DNA from: an uncultured Rhodobiaceae bacterium
GTDB lineage: Bacteria; Pseudomonadota; Alphaproteobacteria; Rhizobiales; TMED25
NCBI GenBank assembly: GCA_913030915.1
Contig: CAJWEW010000009.1
Coordinates: 1 to 48,712, forward strand
DNA length: 48,712 nt
Direction of reading: 5' to 3'
The position numbers and the translations under genes are program-made. How positions within the stretch are numbered: the stretch's first letter is position 1; each line of letters opens with the position of its first letter. Positions 1 to 8,533 of this stretch are shown in pieces. The notes under the pieces were generated by a model, which was given only the letters and a program-made list of their open reading frames with translations, was not told the origin of the DNA and made no database searches.

Positions 1-1
1 C

Positions 2-1183
2 ATGAAGATAGCGCAATTATTGTCAACCATTCCCGGTGCGGTACCTGCTGAATATGCAAATGAGCTATCTCAGTTACAAAGCATGGCACCACCTATGGGT
101 AAGGGATTTGTAAGAAGAAGAATGATAAGTGAGCTTGGGGTAAATTGGAGTGATTGCTTCAAAGATTTTGATTATATCCCTTTTGCTGCAGCTTCACTCG
201 GCCAAGTTCACAAGGCCGTTACAAATGAAAGCCGTGAAATTGTGTGTAAGTTACAGTATCCAGATATGAATTCAGCAGTAGAGGCGGATTTAAAGCAATT
301 AGATGTGATATTCAAGATCAACAAAAATTTAAGTCCTGCAATAGGAACTGATCAAATACGCAAAGAAATTGCCGAAAGATTACGTGAAGAGCTGGATTAT
401 AAGCGCGAAGGAACTCACATGAAATTATTCACTGAGATACTCAAGGACTATAATGACATCAAAATACCAGAATTAGTGGATGATCTATGCACAGAAAAAC
501 TTCTTGTGATGACATATTTGCCCGGCGAACCGTTAATGAATTTCAAGAATTCTGAACAATCTATGAGAAATAAAATTGCTGAGTGTCTATTCAGGGCATG
601 GTGGGTACCATTTGGACAGTATGGTGTCATTCACGGGGACCCGCATCTTGGTAATTATTCCATAATTAAAAGAAAAAACGAGATATTAGGCATTAACCTT
701 CTAGACTTTGGTTGCGTAAGAAGGTTTCACCCAGCCTTTGTTGAAGGGGTAATCAATTTATATGATGGACTTAAATACAATAATCAGGAACTTGTCGTCA
801 ACTCATATGAAAAGTGGGGATTTAAGAATTTAAGCAAAGAACTAATTGATATATTAAATATTTGGGCAAATTTTATATATGGACCACTGCTGGATAATAG
901 AAAAAGAACTGTTGCAGACGGAATAGAACCTGAGCTCTATGGAAGAAAGGAGGCTTTCAACGTTTACCAAGCACTTAAAGATATTGGCCCTGTTGAAATA
1001 CCAAGGGAGTTTGTGTTTATGGATAGAGCTGCAATCGGTCTTGGGTCAGTTTTTCTTCATCTAAACGCAAACTTAAATTTGCACGATTTATTTGAAGAAG
1101 CGATTGATAATTTTAGTTCGAAGAAGCTATCAGAAAGACAGTCAAAAATTTTTAAGAAAACAGGTGTTGATTATGGAAGTTGA
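2..1183 (+). CDS. ABC1/AarF/UbiB-family atypical kinase-like protein, 5' partial
   Basis: Atypical protein-kinase-fold ATPase of the ABC1/ADCK/UbiB family; members are linked to ubiquinone and lipid homeostasis. The visible sequence opens with MKIAQLLS, which matches the family KxGQ-type motif that normally lies well inside the protein, so the ATG at base 2 is probably internal and the true start lies upstream of the window. The alanine-rich loop AAASLGQVHKA replaces the usual glycine-rich loop. The catalytic HGDPHLGN and metal-binding DFG motifs follow near residues 214-237. No C-terminal membrane helices are evident, which favours the soluble AarF-like branch over classic UbiB. It runs in the same direction as the downstream oxidase subunit and pnt genes, about 80 bases away. 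The family is clear; the substrate is unknown. Confidence 0.85.
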   Translation: MKIAQLLSTIPGAVPAEYANELSQLQSMAPPMGKGFVRRRMISELGVNWSDCFKDFDYIPFAAASLGQVHKAVTNESREIVCKLQYPDMNSAVEADLKQLDVIFKINKNLSPAIGTDQIRKEIAERLREELDYKREGTHMKLFTEILKDYNDIKIPELVDDLCTEKLLVMTYLPGEPLMNFKNSEQSMRNKIAECLFRAWWVPFGQYGVIHGDPHLGNYSIIKRKNEILGINLLDFGCVRRFHPAFVEGVINLYDGLKYNNQELVVNSYEKWGFKNLSKELIDILNIWANFIYGPLLDNRKRTVADGIEPELYGRKEAFNVYQALKDIGPVEIPREFVFMDRAAIGLGSVFLHLNANLNLHDLFEEAIDNFSSKKLSERQSKIFKKTGVDYGS

Positions 1184-1265
1184 TCAACATTTTACTCTTG
1201 TAAATTGAGTGTATCTTGTATAGATTTATTACTTACCAAACTTAATTTTTACTTGGAAAACACAA

Positions 1266-1376
1266 ATGGATTATGAAGAACATAATAAAACTTATAATGG
1301 TTTTATAAAGTTCACAAAATACACAACAATTTTGGTTATACTAATTCTAGTTTTTCTTGTAGCTTTCGTATATTAA
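1266..1376 (+). CDS. Small aa3-type cytochrome c oxidase subunit IV-like membrane protein (36 aa)
   Basis: This ORF is too short for the supplied track. It encodes a 36-residue peptide with a polar, acidic and His-containing start (MDYEEHNKTYNGFIKF) followed by one hydrophobic helix of about 18 residues (TTILVILILVFLVAFVY). This is the layout of the bacterial aa3-type cytochrome c oxidase subunit IV family (COX4_pro_2), whose members carry an EHxxTYxGFxxF-like start before a single transmembrane helix. In many alphaproteobacteria such a gene sits directly before pntAA, as here, where it ends 13 bases before the pntAA ATG. The Shine-Dalgarno is weak. The call rests on the motif, topology and neighbourhood; a chance ORF is less likely. 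Confidence 0.7.
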   Translation: MDYEEHNKTYNGFIKFTKYTTILVILILVFLVAFVY

Positions 1377-1389
1377 TTCGTTGAATATA

Positions 1390-2526
1390 ATGCAAATTTC
1401 TGTTTTAACCGAGCACGATCAATTAGAAACAAGAGTCGCTTTATCGCCAGATACAGTAAAAAAACTTGTCTCAAATGGACTTAGTGTCATTATACAATCC
1501 GGCTGTGGAGCGCAATCCAATTATTCAGATCAGCAATACGAAGAGGTGGGTGCAAAAGTAACAAGAACAATAAGTGATAAAGTTCTCAGTTCGGACATTT
1601 TGGTAACGGTCAAGAGACCCGATGATAAAATTTTAGCCAAATTAAATAAAAGTGCGATTGTAATAGGCCAAATGGATCCTTACGTAAGTCCTACTGAAAT
1701 GGATGAATATACTAAATATGGACATCAGTTTTTTTCGATGGAACTAATGCCACGTATAACTAGAGCTCAGTCAATGGACGTACTATCATCTCAATCAAAT
1801 CTTGCTGGATACAAAGCGGTAATTGACAGCACAGCAGAATATAAGAAAGCTATTCCAATGATGATGACTGCAGCTGGGACAATAGCGCCTGCAAAAATTT
1901 TTATAATGGGTGTGGGTGTCGCTGGACTTCAGGCGATCGCGACAGCAAGAAGATTGGGTGGTATCGTGACCGCTACTGATGTAAGACCTGCAACAAAAGA
2001 GCAAGTAGAGTCACTTGGAGCTAAGTTTATTGCCGTCGAAGACGAAGAGTTTAAGGCCGCAGAAACCGCAGCCGGTTATGCCAAGGAAATGTCAAAAGAG
2101 TATCAAGAGAAACAAAGTCAGCTTGTCTCAGAGCATATTAAAAACCAAGATATTGTTATAACTACAGCCCTAATACCTGGAAGAAAAGCACCAATACTTA
2201 TTTCCAAGAAAATGGTTGAAACTATGAAAGAAGGTTCTGTCATAGCAGACCTCGCGACCGAAAGAGGTGGTAATGTTGAAATTGCACAGCCTGGGAAAAA
2301 TATCATTCACAACGGAGTTGCAATACTGGGCTCCGAAAACTTCGCAAGGCTTTTACCAACAGATGCATCAAATTTATATGCACAGAATGTATTGAAGTTT
2401 TTGGATGAAATAATTGACTATGAAAATAAACAATTATCAATAAATTATGATGATGAAATCATCAAAGGAATTCTAATTTCAAGGGGTGGTAAATTAGTTC
2501 ACCCAATGTACCAGAAAGGAGAGTAA
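1390..2526 (+). CDS. pntAA: NAD(P) transhydrogenase subunit alpha part 1 (NAD(H)-binding domain I)
   Basis: Peripheral NAD(H)-binding subunit of the proton-translocating transhydrogenase, which uses the proton gradient to make NADPH from NADH. An alanine dehydrogenase/PNT N-terminal domain is followed by the Rossmann domain with IFIMGVGVAGLQAIATARRLG near residue 170 and the mobile-loop region after it. The family RVALSPDTVKKL start and RGGNVE segment are present. The ORF track begins at a TTG nine bases upstream; I choose the ATG at 1390 because family members begin within a few residues of the MQISVLTE-type strand. At 378 aa it has the size expected for the split alphaproteobacterial alpha1 subunit. 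The stop codon lies 2 bases before pntAB, so pntAA-pntAB-pntB form one operon. Confidence 0.96.
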   Translation: MQISVLTEHDQLETRVALSPDTVKKLVSNGLSVIIQSGCGAQSNYSDQQYEEVGAKVTRTISDKVLSSDILVTVKRPDDKILAKLNKSAIVIGQMDPYVSPTEMDEYTKYGHQFFSMELMPRITRAQSMDVLSSQSNLAGYKAVIDSTAEYKKAIPMMMTAAGTIAPAKIFIMGVGVAGLQAIATARRLGGIVTATDVRPATKEQVESLGAKFIAVEDEEFKAAETAAGYAKEMSKEYQEKQSQLVSEHIKNQDIVITTALIPGRKAPILISKKMVETMKEGSVIADLATERGGNVEIAQPGKNIIHNGVAILGSENFARLLPTDASNLYAQNVLKFLDEIIDYENKQLSINYDDEIIKGILISRGGKLVHPMYQKGE

Positions 2527-2528
2527 TT

Positions 2529-2906
2529 ATGGCTATGGAAAAGACAATGACTGATATTGTTGATATGGCGCATAATGTTGGATTAATGGGAGCAGTAGAT
2601 CCATTAATGTATAAGTTTGCAATATTTATTCTTGCTATTTTTATTGGTTACTATGTAATATGGAGTGTTACTCCCGCCTTACATACACCACTTATGTCGG
2701 TAACTAATGCTATCTCATCTGTTATTATTGTAGGTGCACTTTTGTCTCTTGGGGCAGAATTTATTGAAGGCCAAACAAGCCTTACAAATTTCTATATTGC
2801 AAAGGGTTTTGGTTTTGTTGCGCTTATACTTGCATCTATTAATATTTTTGGTGGCTTTTTTGTTACATATCGAATGCTATCAATGTATAAAAAGAAGGTA
2901 AAGTAA
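2529..2906 (+). CDS. pntAB: NAD(P) transhydrogenase subunit alpha part 2 (membrane part of domain II)
   Basis: Small membrane subunit of the split transhydrogenase, corresponding to the C-terminal membrane segment of E. coli PntA. It has 125 residues and about three hydrophobic helices, including YYVIWSVTPALHTPLMSVTNAISSVIIVGAL, the signature TPALHTPLMSVTNAIS stretch of this family. Together with the PntB helices it forms the proton channel in the inner membrane. It is preceded by an AGGAGAGTAATT ribosome-binding region that overlaps the end of pntAA, and its stop lies 1 base before the pntB GTG, so translation is probably coupled. The N-terminal soluble tail is short. Confidence 0.95.
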   Translation: MAMEKTMTDIVDMAHNVGLMGAVDPLMYKFAIFILAIFIGYYVIWSVTPALHTPLMSVTNAISSVIIVGALLSLGAEFIEGQTSLTNFYIAKGFGFVALILASINIFGGFFVTYRMLSMYKKKVK

Positions 2907-2907
2907 C

Positions 2908-4302
2908 GTGTCCGCTAATCTAATTTCATTCTTATATTTAATTTCGGGGATATTTTTCATTCTAGCTCTGAGAGGATTATCAAATCCTGAGTCTGCAAGA
3001 ATGGGGAATTATTTTGGTATAACTGGTATGGTCATAGCGGCCTTTACAACACTATTCATATCACCACCAGCTGGTATGGATTTATTATTGCTATTAGGGG
3101 GCTTATTAATTGGGGGCACAATTGGCTTAGTTATTGCAAAAAATATAGCCATGACGGCTATGCCACAACTTGTTGCAGCATTCCATTCACTTGTTGGCCT
3201 GGCCGCTGTGCTGGTTGCATCCGCAGCATTATATGTCCCTTCATCAATGGGCATAGGCACAGTTGGCGATATACATCTAGCAAGCTTAATTGAGATGGGC
3301 CTTGGTGTAATAATTGGAGCAATAACTTTTTCAGGTTCTGTAATTGCATTTCTTAAATTACAAGGCTTGATGTCAGGGTCTCCAATAGTATTTCCAAAGC
3401 AGCATCTGCTAAATCTTATTATAGCCATTGGTATTGTGTCACTTCTTGTTGTGTTTACCATGACTGAGTCTCATTCAATCTATTGGACAATCGTTTTATT
3501 ATCATTCCTGATTGGGTTTTTGATCATTATACCGATCGGAGGTGCCGATATGCCTGTTGTAGTATCAATGCTCAACTCTTATTCAGGTTGGGCTGCAGCA
3601 GGTATTGGTTTCACACTCGGAAACATAGCCCTTATCATTACAGGCGCACTAGTTGGGTCCTCAGGTGCAATATTATCTTACATCATGTGCAAGGGAATGA
3701 ATAGATCATTTTTCAATGTTATACTCGGGGGCTTTGGTGGCGAAACTTCATCAGAAAGCACTGGTAGTACAGAAAATAGACCAGTAAAGCAAGGATCTGC
3801 TGATGATGCCGCTTTTATAATGAAAAATGCAGGCTCTGTAATAATTGTTCCTGGTTACGGAATGGCAGTGGCGCAGGCACAGCATGCTCTTCGTGAGATG
3901 GTTGATATATTAAAAGGATCAGGCGTAAACGTCTCATATGCTATTCACCCGGTAGCAGGTAGAATGCCGGGGCACATGAATGTCTTATTAGCTGAGGCTC
4001 AAGTTCCGTATGATGAAGTATTCGAATTAGAAGATATAAATTCTCAGTTCAGTCAAACTGATGTTACTTTCGTAATTGGTGCAAACGACGTCACAAACCC
4101 AGCGGCAAAAACTGATTCAAGTAGTCCTATTTATGGGATGCCAATATTAGATGTTGAAAGATCAGGTACAATTTTATTCCTAAAAAGGTCCCTCGCCTCA
4201 GGCTACGCTGGTGTTGAAAATGAATTGTTTTTTAGAGATAACACAATGATGTTATTCGGTGATGCGAAGAAAATGGTGGAGGATATTGTTAAGGCCTTCT
4301 AG
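2908..4302 (+). CDS. pntB: NAD(P) transhydrogenase subunit beta
   Basis: Beta subunit of the proton-translocating transhydrogenase. About nine transmembrane helices (residues 1-260) are followed by a soluble NADP(H)-binding domain III with the VPGYGMAVAQAQHALREM fingerprint near residue 315, and then the AIHPVAGRMPGHMNVLLAEA and GANDVTNPAAKTD motifs. At 464 residues it has full length. The start is GTG, one base after the pntAB stop; the MSANLISFLYLISGIFFILALRGLS start matches the family. Its 3' end overlaps the convergent TPR lipoprotein gene by 14 bases. Confidence 0.96.
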   Translation: MSANLISFLYLISGIFFILALRGLSNPESARMGNYFGITGMVIAAFTTLFISPPAGMDLLLLLGGLLIGGTIGLVIAKNIAMTAMPQLVAAFHSLVGLAAVLVASAALYVPSSMGIGTVGDIHLASLIEMGLGVIIGAITFSGSVIAFLKLQGLMSGSPIVFPKQHLLNLIIAIGIVSLLVVFTMTESHSIYWTIVLLSFLIGFLIIIPIGGADMPVVVSMLNSYSGWAAAGIGFTLGNIALIITGALVGSSGAILSYIMCKGMNRSFFNVILGGFGGETSSESTGSTENRPVKQGSADDAAFIMKNAGSVIIVPGYGMAVAQAQHALREMVDILKGSGVNVSYAIHPVAGRMPGHMNVLLAEAQVPYDEVFELEDINSQFSQTDVTFVIGANDVTNPAAKTDSSSPIYGMPILDVERSGTILFLKRSLASGYAGVENELFFRDNTMMLFGDAKKMVEDIVKAF

Positions 4303-5125
4303 CCCTTTTTATTTTTATTAATTCCTTCTTCGCTCTAGCATTGTTACGTTCTTCAGATAAGATTTTTTCATAATCATTTATAGCATCTTCAATTTTATTC
4401 AGGCTCTTGAGAACGTCAGCTCTGATAAAAAGTGCTGGCACTAAACTTGGATCATAGTTTAGAACCTGGTTTAAATCATCTAACGCATTATGCAGTCTTC
4501 CCAGTTCATGGTAGGATATGGACCTATAGTATAAAGCTGTTAAATTATTTGGTTTTTGACTTATGGAATAATCAAAATCCTGTACTGCATCAGCGTGTAA
4601 TTTGTATCTTTGTTTAATTCTTCCTCGCATTTGATAGGCTAAGAAATTCTTATCACTATATTTTATTGCACTATCTAAGTCGCCTAATGCTAATTTTGAG
4701 TTATTAACTCCGTCATAATATTTTGCCCTATTATAATAGGCGTCAGAATAAAATGGGTTTATACTTAATGAAACATCAAAATCATATAAAGCCTGCTCAA
4801 AGTTGCCTAATAAATATTGAGCTTCTCCTCTATAGTTATAAGCTTCGAATGACTTTGAGTCCTGATTTAGGACAATATTAAAGCTATCAATTGCTTCGGT
4901 GAAATTATTATGCCGCATATACTCTTTGCCCAATAAGATATAAAGATCTAAATTTTTCTCATCATTATGAAGGGCTGATTTTATTGATAGAATACTTTTC
5001 TCTTTGTTGTCACTTTGATAATAAATTGGGTTTGCTTGGCTCTGCAGAGCGACTTTGTCAGAGGTCGTACAACCGTTCAGAGGTATTAAAATGCAAATAA
5101 GTAAGATAAATTTCTTTCCAGTCAT
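4289..5125 (-). CDS. TPR-repeat lipoprotein
   Basis: Predicted exported lipoprotein: a hydrophobic signal (FILLICILIPLNGC) ends in an LNGC lipobox with Cys near residue 19. It is followed by several tetratricopeptide repeats of about 34 residues (for example the AYNYRGEAQYLLGNFEQALYDFDVSL region and the YYRSISYHELGRLHNALDDLNQVL region), up to a basic tail. TPR lipoproteins of this kind act as protein-interaction scaffolds at the envelope; NlpI is one example, but I cannot assign orthology. The gene is convergent with pntB and overlaps it by 14 bases at the stop codons. The role is unknown. Confidence 0.8.
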   Translation of the reverse strand: MTGKKFILLICILIPLNGCTTSDKVALQSQANPIYYQSDNKEKSILSIKSALHNDEKNLDLYILLGKEYMRHNNFTEAIDSFNIVLNQDSKSFEAYNYRGEAQYLLGNFEQALYDFDVSLSINPFYSDAYYNRAKYYDGVNNSKLALGDLDSAIKYSDKNFLAYQMRGRIKQRYKLHADAVQDFDYSISQKPNNLTALYYRSISYHELGRLHNALDDLNQVLNYDPSLVPALFIRADVLKSLNKIEDAINDYEKILSEERNNARAKKELIKIKRARRP

Positions 5126-5206
5126 GTAATAGTGGCTAACCTAGATTAATAGGTTCCTATCATTAAATACACTGTCAAATTATAATGTGTGGGTGTTAAT
5201 ATCTAT

Positions 5207-5419
5207 TTAAAAAATACTTGAACCATCGCGGAGCAATTTTTTTCTTGCTAGCTTTCTGCCGCGCCTAATTGCTTCAGCTTTCTCTCTCGCACGCTTTACA
5301 GATGGTTTTTCATAATGATTTCTGAGTTTCATTTCCCTGAAAATACCCTCTCTTTGCATTTTCTTTTTTAATGCTTTTAGAGCCTGATCAACGTTATTAT
5401 CTCTTACAGTTACGTGCAA
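5207..5419 (-). CDS. rpsU: 30S ribosomal protein bS21
   Basis: Small basic ribosomal subunit protein. The [52 protein letters not shown] core is the alphaproteobacterial bS21 signature. The ORF track begins at a TTG (5431) that is itself part of the sequence ATTGGAG. I prefer the next in-frame TTG at 5419 (LHVTVRDNN): it has a GGAG Shine-Dalgarno six bases upstream and yields a protein starting just before the conserved VRDNN, about 70 aa, the usual family length. Either way the start is TTG, a rare choice for a ribosomal protein. A candidate sigma70 promoter lies about 40 bases upstream. Confidence 0.95.
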   Translation of the reverse strand: MHVTVRDNNVDQALKALKKKMQREGIFREMKLRNHYEKPSVKRAREKAEAIRRGRKLARKKLLRDGSSIF

Positions 5420-5425
5420 CTTTAT

Positions 5426-5429
5426 CTCC
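5426..5429 (-). promoter_or_regulatory. Shine-Dalgarno deciding the rpsU start
   Basis: GGAG on the minus strand lies six bases before the in-frame TTG at 5419, and overlaps the upstream TTG codon used by the ORF track. This supports the shorter 70-codon rpsU. Confidence 0.6.
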
Positions 5430-5461
5430 AATTTAGATATTTATATACGGATAATTCTTTA

Positions 5462-5489
5462 CTTATAACTTATTATATTTTTTTGTAAA
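5462..5489 (-). promoter_or_regulatory. Candidate sigma70 promoter for rpsU
   Basis: On the minus strand TTTACA and TATAAG are separated by 16 bases, with the -10 about 43 bases before the proposed rpsU TTG. The surroundings are very AT-rich, so such matches occur by chance and this is only a candidate. Confidence 0.35.
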
Positions 5490-5521
5490 CACAAATAGGA
5501 CTTCTTGTTCAAAATTTATTA

Positions 5522-6583
5522 TTATTTAAATTCTTCAAGAAAATTTACATGCCCCATTTTTCGTCCCTTTTTTGTTTCAGTCTTTCCATAAATATATATT
5601 TTTTCATTTTTTGAGTTATTCTTATCTTTCCAAATGTTGACGTCATCACCAATTAGATTGAGCATTTTTGTCTTAAAAATTAATTTTGGGTTTAGTATCT
5701 CCAATTGTGATATGGCTCTAATATGCTGTTCAAATTGTGATATATCCGCGCCATCTAGTGTCCAATGTCCTGAATTATGAACTCTCGGCGCTATCTCATT
5801 TACTAAAATTGAATTATCTTTTAATATAAAGAACTCGATTGCCAAGACGCCAACATAATTTAAATTTGTGATCATTTTTGTTGATATTTCATTAAGAATA
5901 TTCCCAGTTTTCTGATCAATTGACGCAGGAACGTGTGAGGTATTTAGAATATGGTTTTTATGAATATTTTCAGAAGGAGGGTATGTAAAAGTATTACCAT
6001 GTGTATCACGCGCAGAAATTGTTGATACTTCGATGACAAAATCAACGAATCCTTCTAGGATACATGGTCTTTTACCAAATTCATTAAATGCTTCTTCAGC
6101 CTCACTTATTGTATTTATTACTCTCTGTCCTTTACCATCGTATCCAAGCTGACGCGTCTTAATTACACTTTTTTTATCATAATTCCAATGGGAAAGATCT
6201 GAGATATTTAGGACATTTGTATACTCATTTGTAGCAATTTGGTTTTCAACACAGAAATCTTTTTCCATTAAACGATCTTGGCTAATTTTAATGGCATCAG
6301 AAGATGGGAATAACTTACCCGATTTTGCGATAAAATTGATTGTATTCTGAGGGATATTTTCAAATTCAATTGTTATGTAATCGACACGCTCTGTGAATTC
6401 AACAAGTTTTTTTATATCGCTATACTCGGCTATTATTTGATTAGTTGCAAATTTAAAGGCAGGACTTTCATGATCTGGGCAATAAATATTCGTTTCAAAG
6501 CCAAGATTTTTTGCAGCCTCGGCGAGCATCATACCTAGTTGACCGCCACCCAATATACCGATAGTTTTCTTTTTATTGGTCAT
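5522..6583 (-). CDS. purK: 5-(carboxyamino)imidazole ribonucleotide synthase
   Basis: ATP-grasp enzyme of de novo purine synthesis that carboxylates AIR to N5-CAIR using ATP and bicarbonate. It begins with the [21 protein letters not shown] nucleotide-binding motif, continues with the ATP-grasp core ([14 protein letters not shown] near residue 140) and ends with the [14 protein letters not shown] active-site segment near residue 265. At 353 residues it has normal length. Its start overlaps the purE stop by 4 bases (ATGA), so purE-purK are translationally coupled, with purE first, as in most proteobacteria. Confidence 0.96.
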   Translation of the reverse strand: MTNKKKTIGILGGGQLGMMLAEAAKNLGFETNIYCPDHESPAFKFATNQIIAEYSDIKKLVEFTERVDYITIEFENIPQNTINFIAKSGKLFPSSDAIKISQDRLMEKDFCVENQIATNEYTNVLNISDLSHWNYDKKSVIKTRQLGYDGKGQRVINTISEAEEAFNEFGKRPCILEGFVDFVIEVSTISARDTHGNTFTYPPSENIHKNHILNTSHVPASIDQKTGNILNEISTKMITNLNYVGVLAIEFFILKDNSILVNEIAPRVHNSGHWTLDGADISQFEQHIRAISQLEILNPKLIFKTKMLNLIGDDVNIWKDKNNSKNEKIYIYGKTETKKGRKMGHVNFLEEFK

Positions 6584-7053
6584 TTAGGGGTTTTATCTAT
6601 CGACTCTGTTTGTTTATTTCTATATGACTTAAGCAACGAAGACAATTTTTCATCGTTAATTGATAATATCGATATTGCTAATAGTGCCGCATTGGTAGCG
6701 CCAGATGTTCCAATTGCAAGAGTTCCAACCGGTATGCCTTTTGGCATCTGGATAATAGATAAAAGACTATCAACACCATTTAATAAGCTTGACTCGATAG
6801 GGACACCTAAAACGGGTAAGGTTGTAATAGATGCAACCATACCAGGGAGGTGAGCGGACCCACCCGCTCCAGCAATAATTATGGAATAATTTTTTTCTGC
6901 ATCTTTTGCAAAACTATATAATCTCTCAGGGGTTCTGTGAGCGGAAATAATTAACTCATCGTAATCTTGTTTAAATTCATCAAGAATATTTGCTGCAAAC
7001 TTCATTGTTTCCCAATCCGACTGTGACCCCATTATTATTGCTATCTTATTCAT
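6580..7053 (-). CDS. purE: N5-carboxyaminoimidazole ribonucleotide mutase
   Basis: Class I PurE, which converts N5-CAIR from PurK to CAIR in purine biosynthesis. Signatures are [12 protein letters not shown] near the N terminus, the [10 protein letters not shown] loop with the catalytic His, and [24 protein letters not shown]. At 157 residues it has the usual family length. It is the first gene of a purE-purK pair with a 4-base overlap, and the TauE-like permease gene ends its coding region 16 bases upstream, so it may be cotranscribed with that gene. Confidence 0.96.
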   Translation of the reverse strand: MNKIAIIMGSQSDWETMKFAANILDEFKQDYDELIISAHRTPERLYSFAKDAEKNYSIIIAGAGGSAHLPGMVASITTLPVLGVPIESSLLNGVDSLLSIIQMPKGIPVGTLAIGTSGATNAALLAISILSINDEKLSSLLKSYRNKQTESIDKTPK

Positions 7054-7069
7054 TTACCAAACTCCAATA

Positions 7070-7822
7070 TTAAACCAATATATTAGTGAAGCCGTCATAT
7101 ATCAGTTTTATACTCACTAAAAATAACAGAATATAAATTATTTCATAGAATATTTTTGTTGGTAGTTTCCTTACAATCCAGATTCCTATAAATGTAAAGA
7201 TCAGTGATATGGGAAATAATATTACTGATGTCGTAATTGTCGTATTATTCATCTCACCCAACATCATAAATGGAATTATTTTGAGTAAATTATTCATCCA
7301 GAAAAATATCATAAAAGTTCCAGCGTAGGTTCTCTGATTGAGTCTGAGAGGCAAAAGATACATTTGGTAAGGAGGTGCGCCCGTCAATGTAACAAAGCTT
7401 GTAAAGCCTGTAATACTCCCCCAAACTGTTCCTCTTACTAAGCTATGATCTCGTGGCTTGTTCTCCTTTGTATTTCTCCAGTGGGATATGGTGAAAGATA
7501 TTGCAATGAAACCTATGATTATTCTAATCCAGTTAGGATTCACTTGTGACACTAAAATTGCACCGACGATGATGCCAATAATTGATGCTGGGATTGTTAT
7601 TAACAGAGTAATTTTATCAAATGATTTTCTGTATGTCCAAACTGCGACTAGATCTAATATCAATAATATTGGCATTAGTACGGCAGCGGCTTGCATCGGA
7701 GATGCAACGATTGCCATTAACGGCACCGCTAGCACGCCAAGACCTGTCAGCCCTCCCTTAGATAATCCAATTAGGATTACAGAAGGTATAGCCATAGCAT
7801 AAAATAATGGGTCAATTATCAT
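7070..7822 (-). CDS. TauE/SafE-family (DUF81) membrane permease
   Basis: Integral membrane protein with about eight hydrophobic helices and the family GLSKGGLTGLGVLAVPLMA start (repeat 1) and SITGFTSFVTLTGAPPYQMYLLPL second repeat. TauE/SafE proteins are proposed exporters or importers of sulfonates, sulfite or related small anions; nothing here identifies the substrate. At 250 aa it has normal length. It is followed 16 bases later by purE on the same strand. A second, divergent member of the same family lies at 43.8-44.5 kb. Confidence 0.85.
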   Translation of the reverse strand: MIIDPLFYAMAIPSVILIGLSKGGLTGLGVLAVPLMAIVASPMQAAAVLMPILLILDLVAVWTYRKSFDKITLLITIPASIIGIIVGAILVSQVNPNWIRIIIGFIAISFTISHWRNTKENKPRDHSLVRGTVWGSITGFTSFVTLTGAPPYQMYLLPLRLNQRTYAGTFMIFFWMNNLLKIIPFMMLGEMNNTTITTSVILFPISLIFTFIGIWIVRKLPTKIFYEIIYILLFLVSIKLIYDGFTNILV

Positions 7823-7867
7823 CGAGAGACATATATAAAGTTTTATTAAAAAGACTTATGCTTTTAA

Positions 7868-8455
7868 TTAATCAGGCGTATCTGCAGTTGATTGTAGTGT
7901 TTTATTTTCTTTTTGAGCTTCTCGTTCAGCTCTTTTTGAAGCTCTTAGAACAAACTTATCAAGTTCTATTTGAGAGCAAAGACCGAGGGCAACTGGGTCC
8001 TGTGGTTGTATATTTCCTATATTCCAATGTGTTCTATTTCTGATAGACTCTATTGTTGATTTTGTTGTACCAACAAGTCGAATTACCTCGCTATCTTTCA
8101 ATTCAGGATGATTTCTCACAAGCCATGAAATTGCAGCAGGTCTATCTTGTCTCCTTGATAGAGGCGTGTATTTTTTTTGTTTCTTTGTTGTGGTCTCAGG
8201 CAATTCAACAATCGTTTGGTTTAGTTTCAGCATGTGCTCGCTGTTTTGTTCAGCAGCCTCGAGTTCTATCCTTGTCAGTTCACCAGACATTATAGGATCC
8301 ATTCCCCTTATCCCTTGGGCGACATCTCCATCTGCAATTCCCTTAACTTCGAGTGGGTGTAAACTGCAGAATTCAGCTATCTGATCAAATGTTAAAGCTG
8401 TATTTTCAACTAACCAAACAGCAGTTGCTTTGGGCATTAGAGGTGTTTGTGCCAT
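7868..8455 (-). CDS. trcR: DUF1013 protein, cell cycle transcriptional regulator TrcR
   Basis: Alphaproteobacteria-specific DUF1013 protein. The start MPKATAVWLVENTALTFDQIAEFCSLHPLEVKGIADGDVAQGIRGMDPI and the central SRRQDRPAAISWLVRNHPELKDSEVIRLVGTTKSTIESIRNRTHWN are the family's two helix-turn-helix-like segments. The family has been named TrcR, a cell-cycle transcriptional regulator; that is established knowledge rather than something visible here. At 195 aa it has full length. It fits with ctrA and chpT elsewhere in this window, and the gene is usually single and conserved. Confidence 0.88.
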   Translation of the reverse strand: MAQTPLMPKATAVWLVENTALTFDQIAEFCSLHPLEVKGIADGDVAQGIRGMDPIMSGELTRIELEAAEQNSEHMLKLNQTIVELPETTTKKQKKYTPLSRRQDRPAAISWLVRNHPELKDSEVIRLVGTTKSTIESIRNRTHWNIGNIQPQDPVALGLCSQIELDKFVLRASKRAEREAQKENKTLQSTADTPD

Positions 8456-8533
8456 AATTTACTCCAAAAAGTCTGTATATAGAATATTAATATACCAATA
8501 TTGATTTTGTTTCTATAGATATTCGAAATTATT

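Noticed and set aside
3009-3461. 150-codon ORF on the minus strand opposite pntB
   Set aside because: Shadow of the pntB membrane region.
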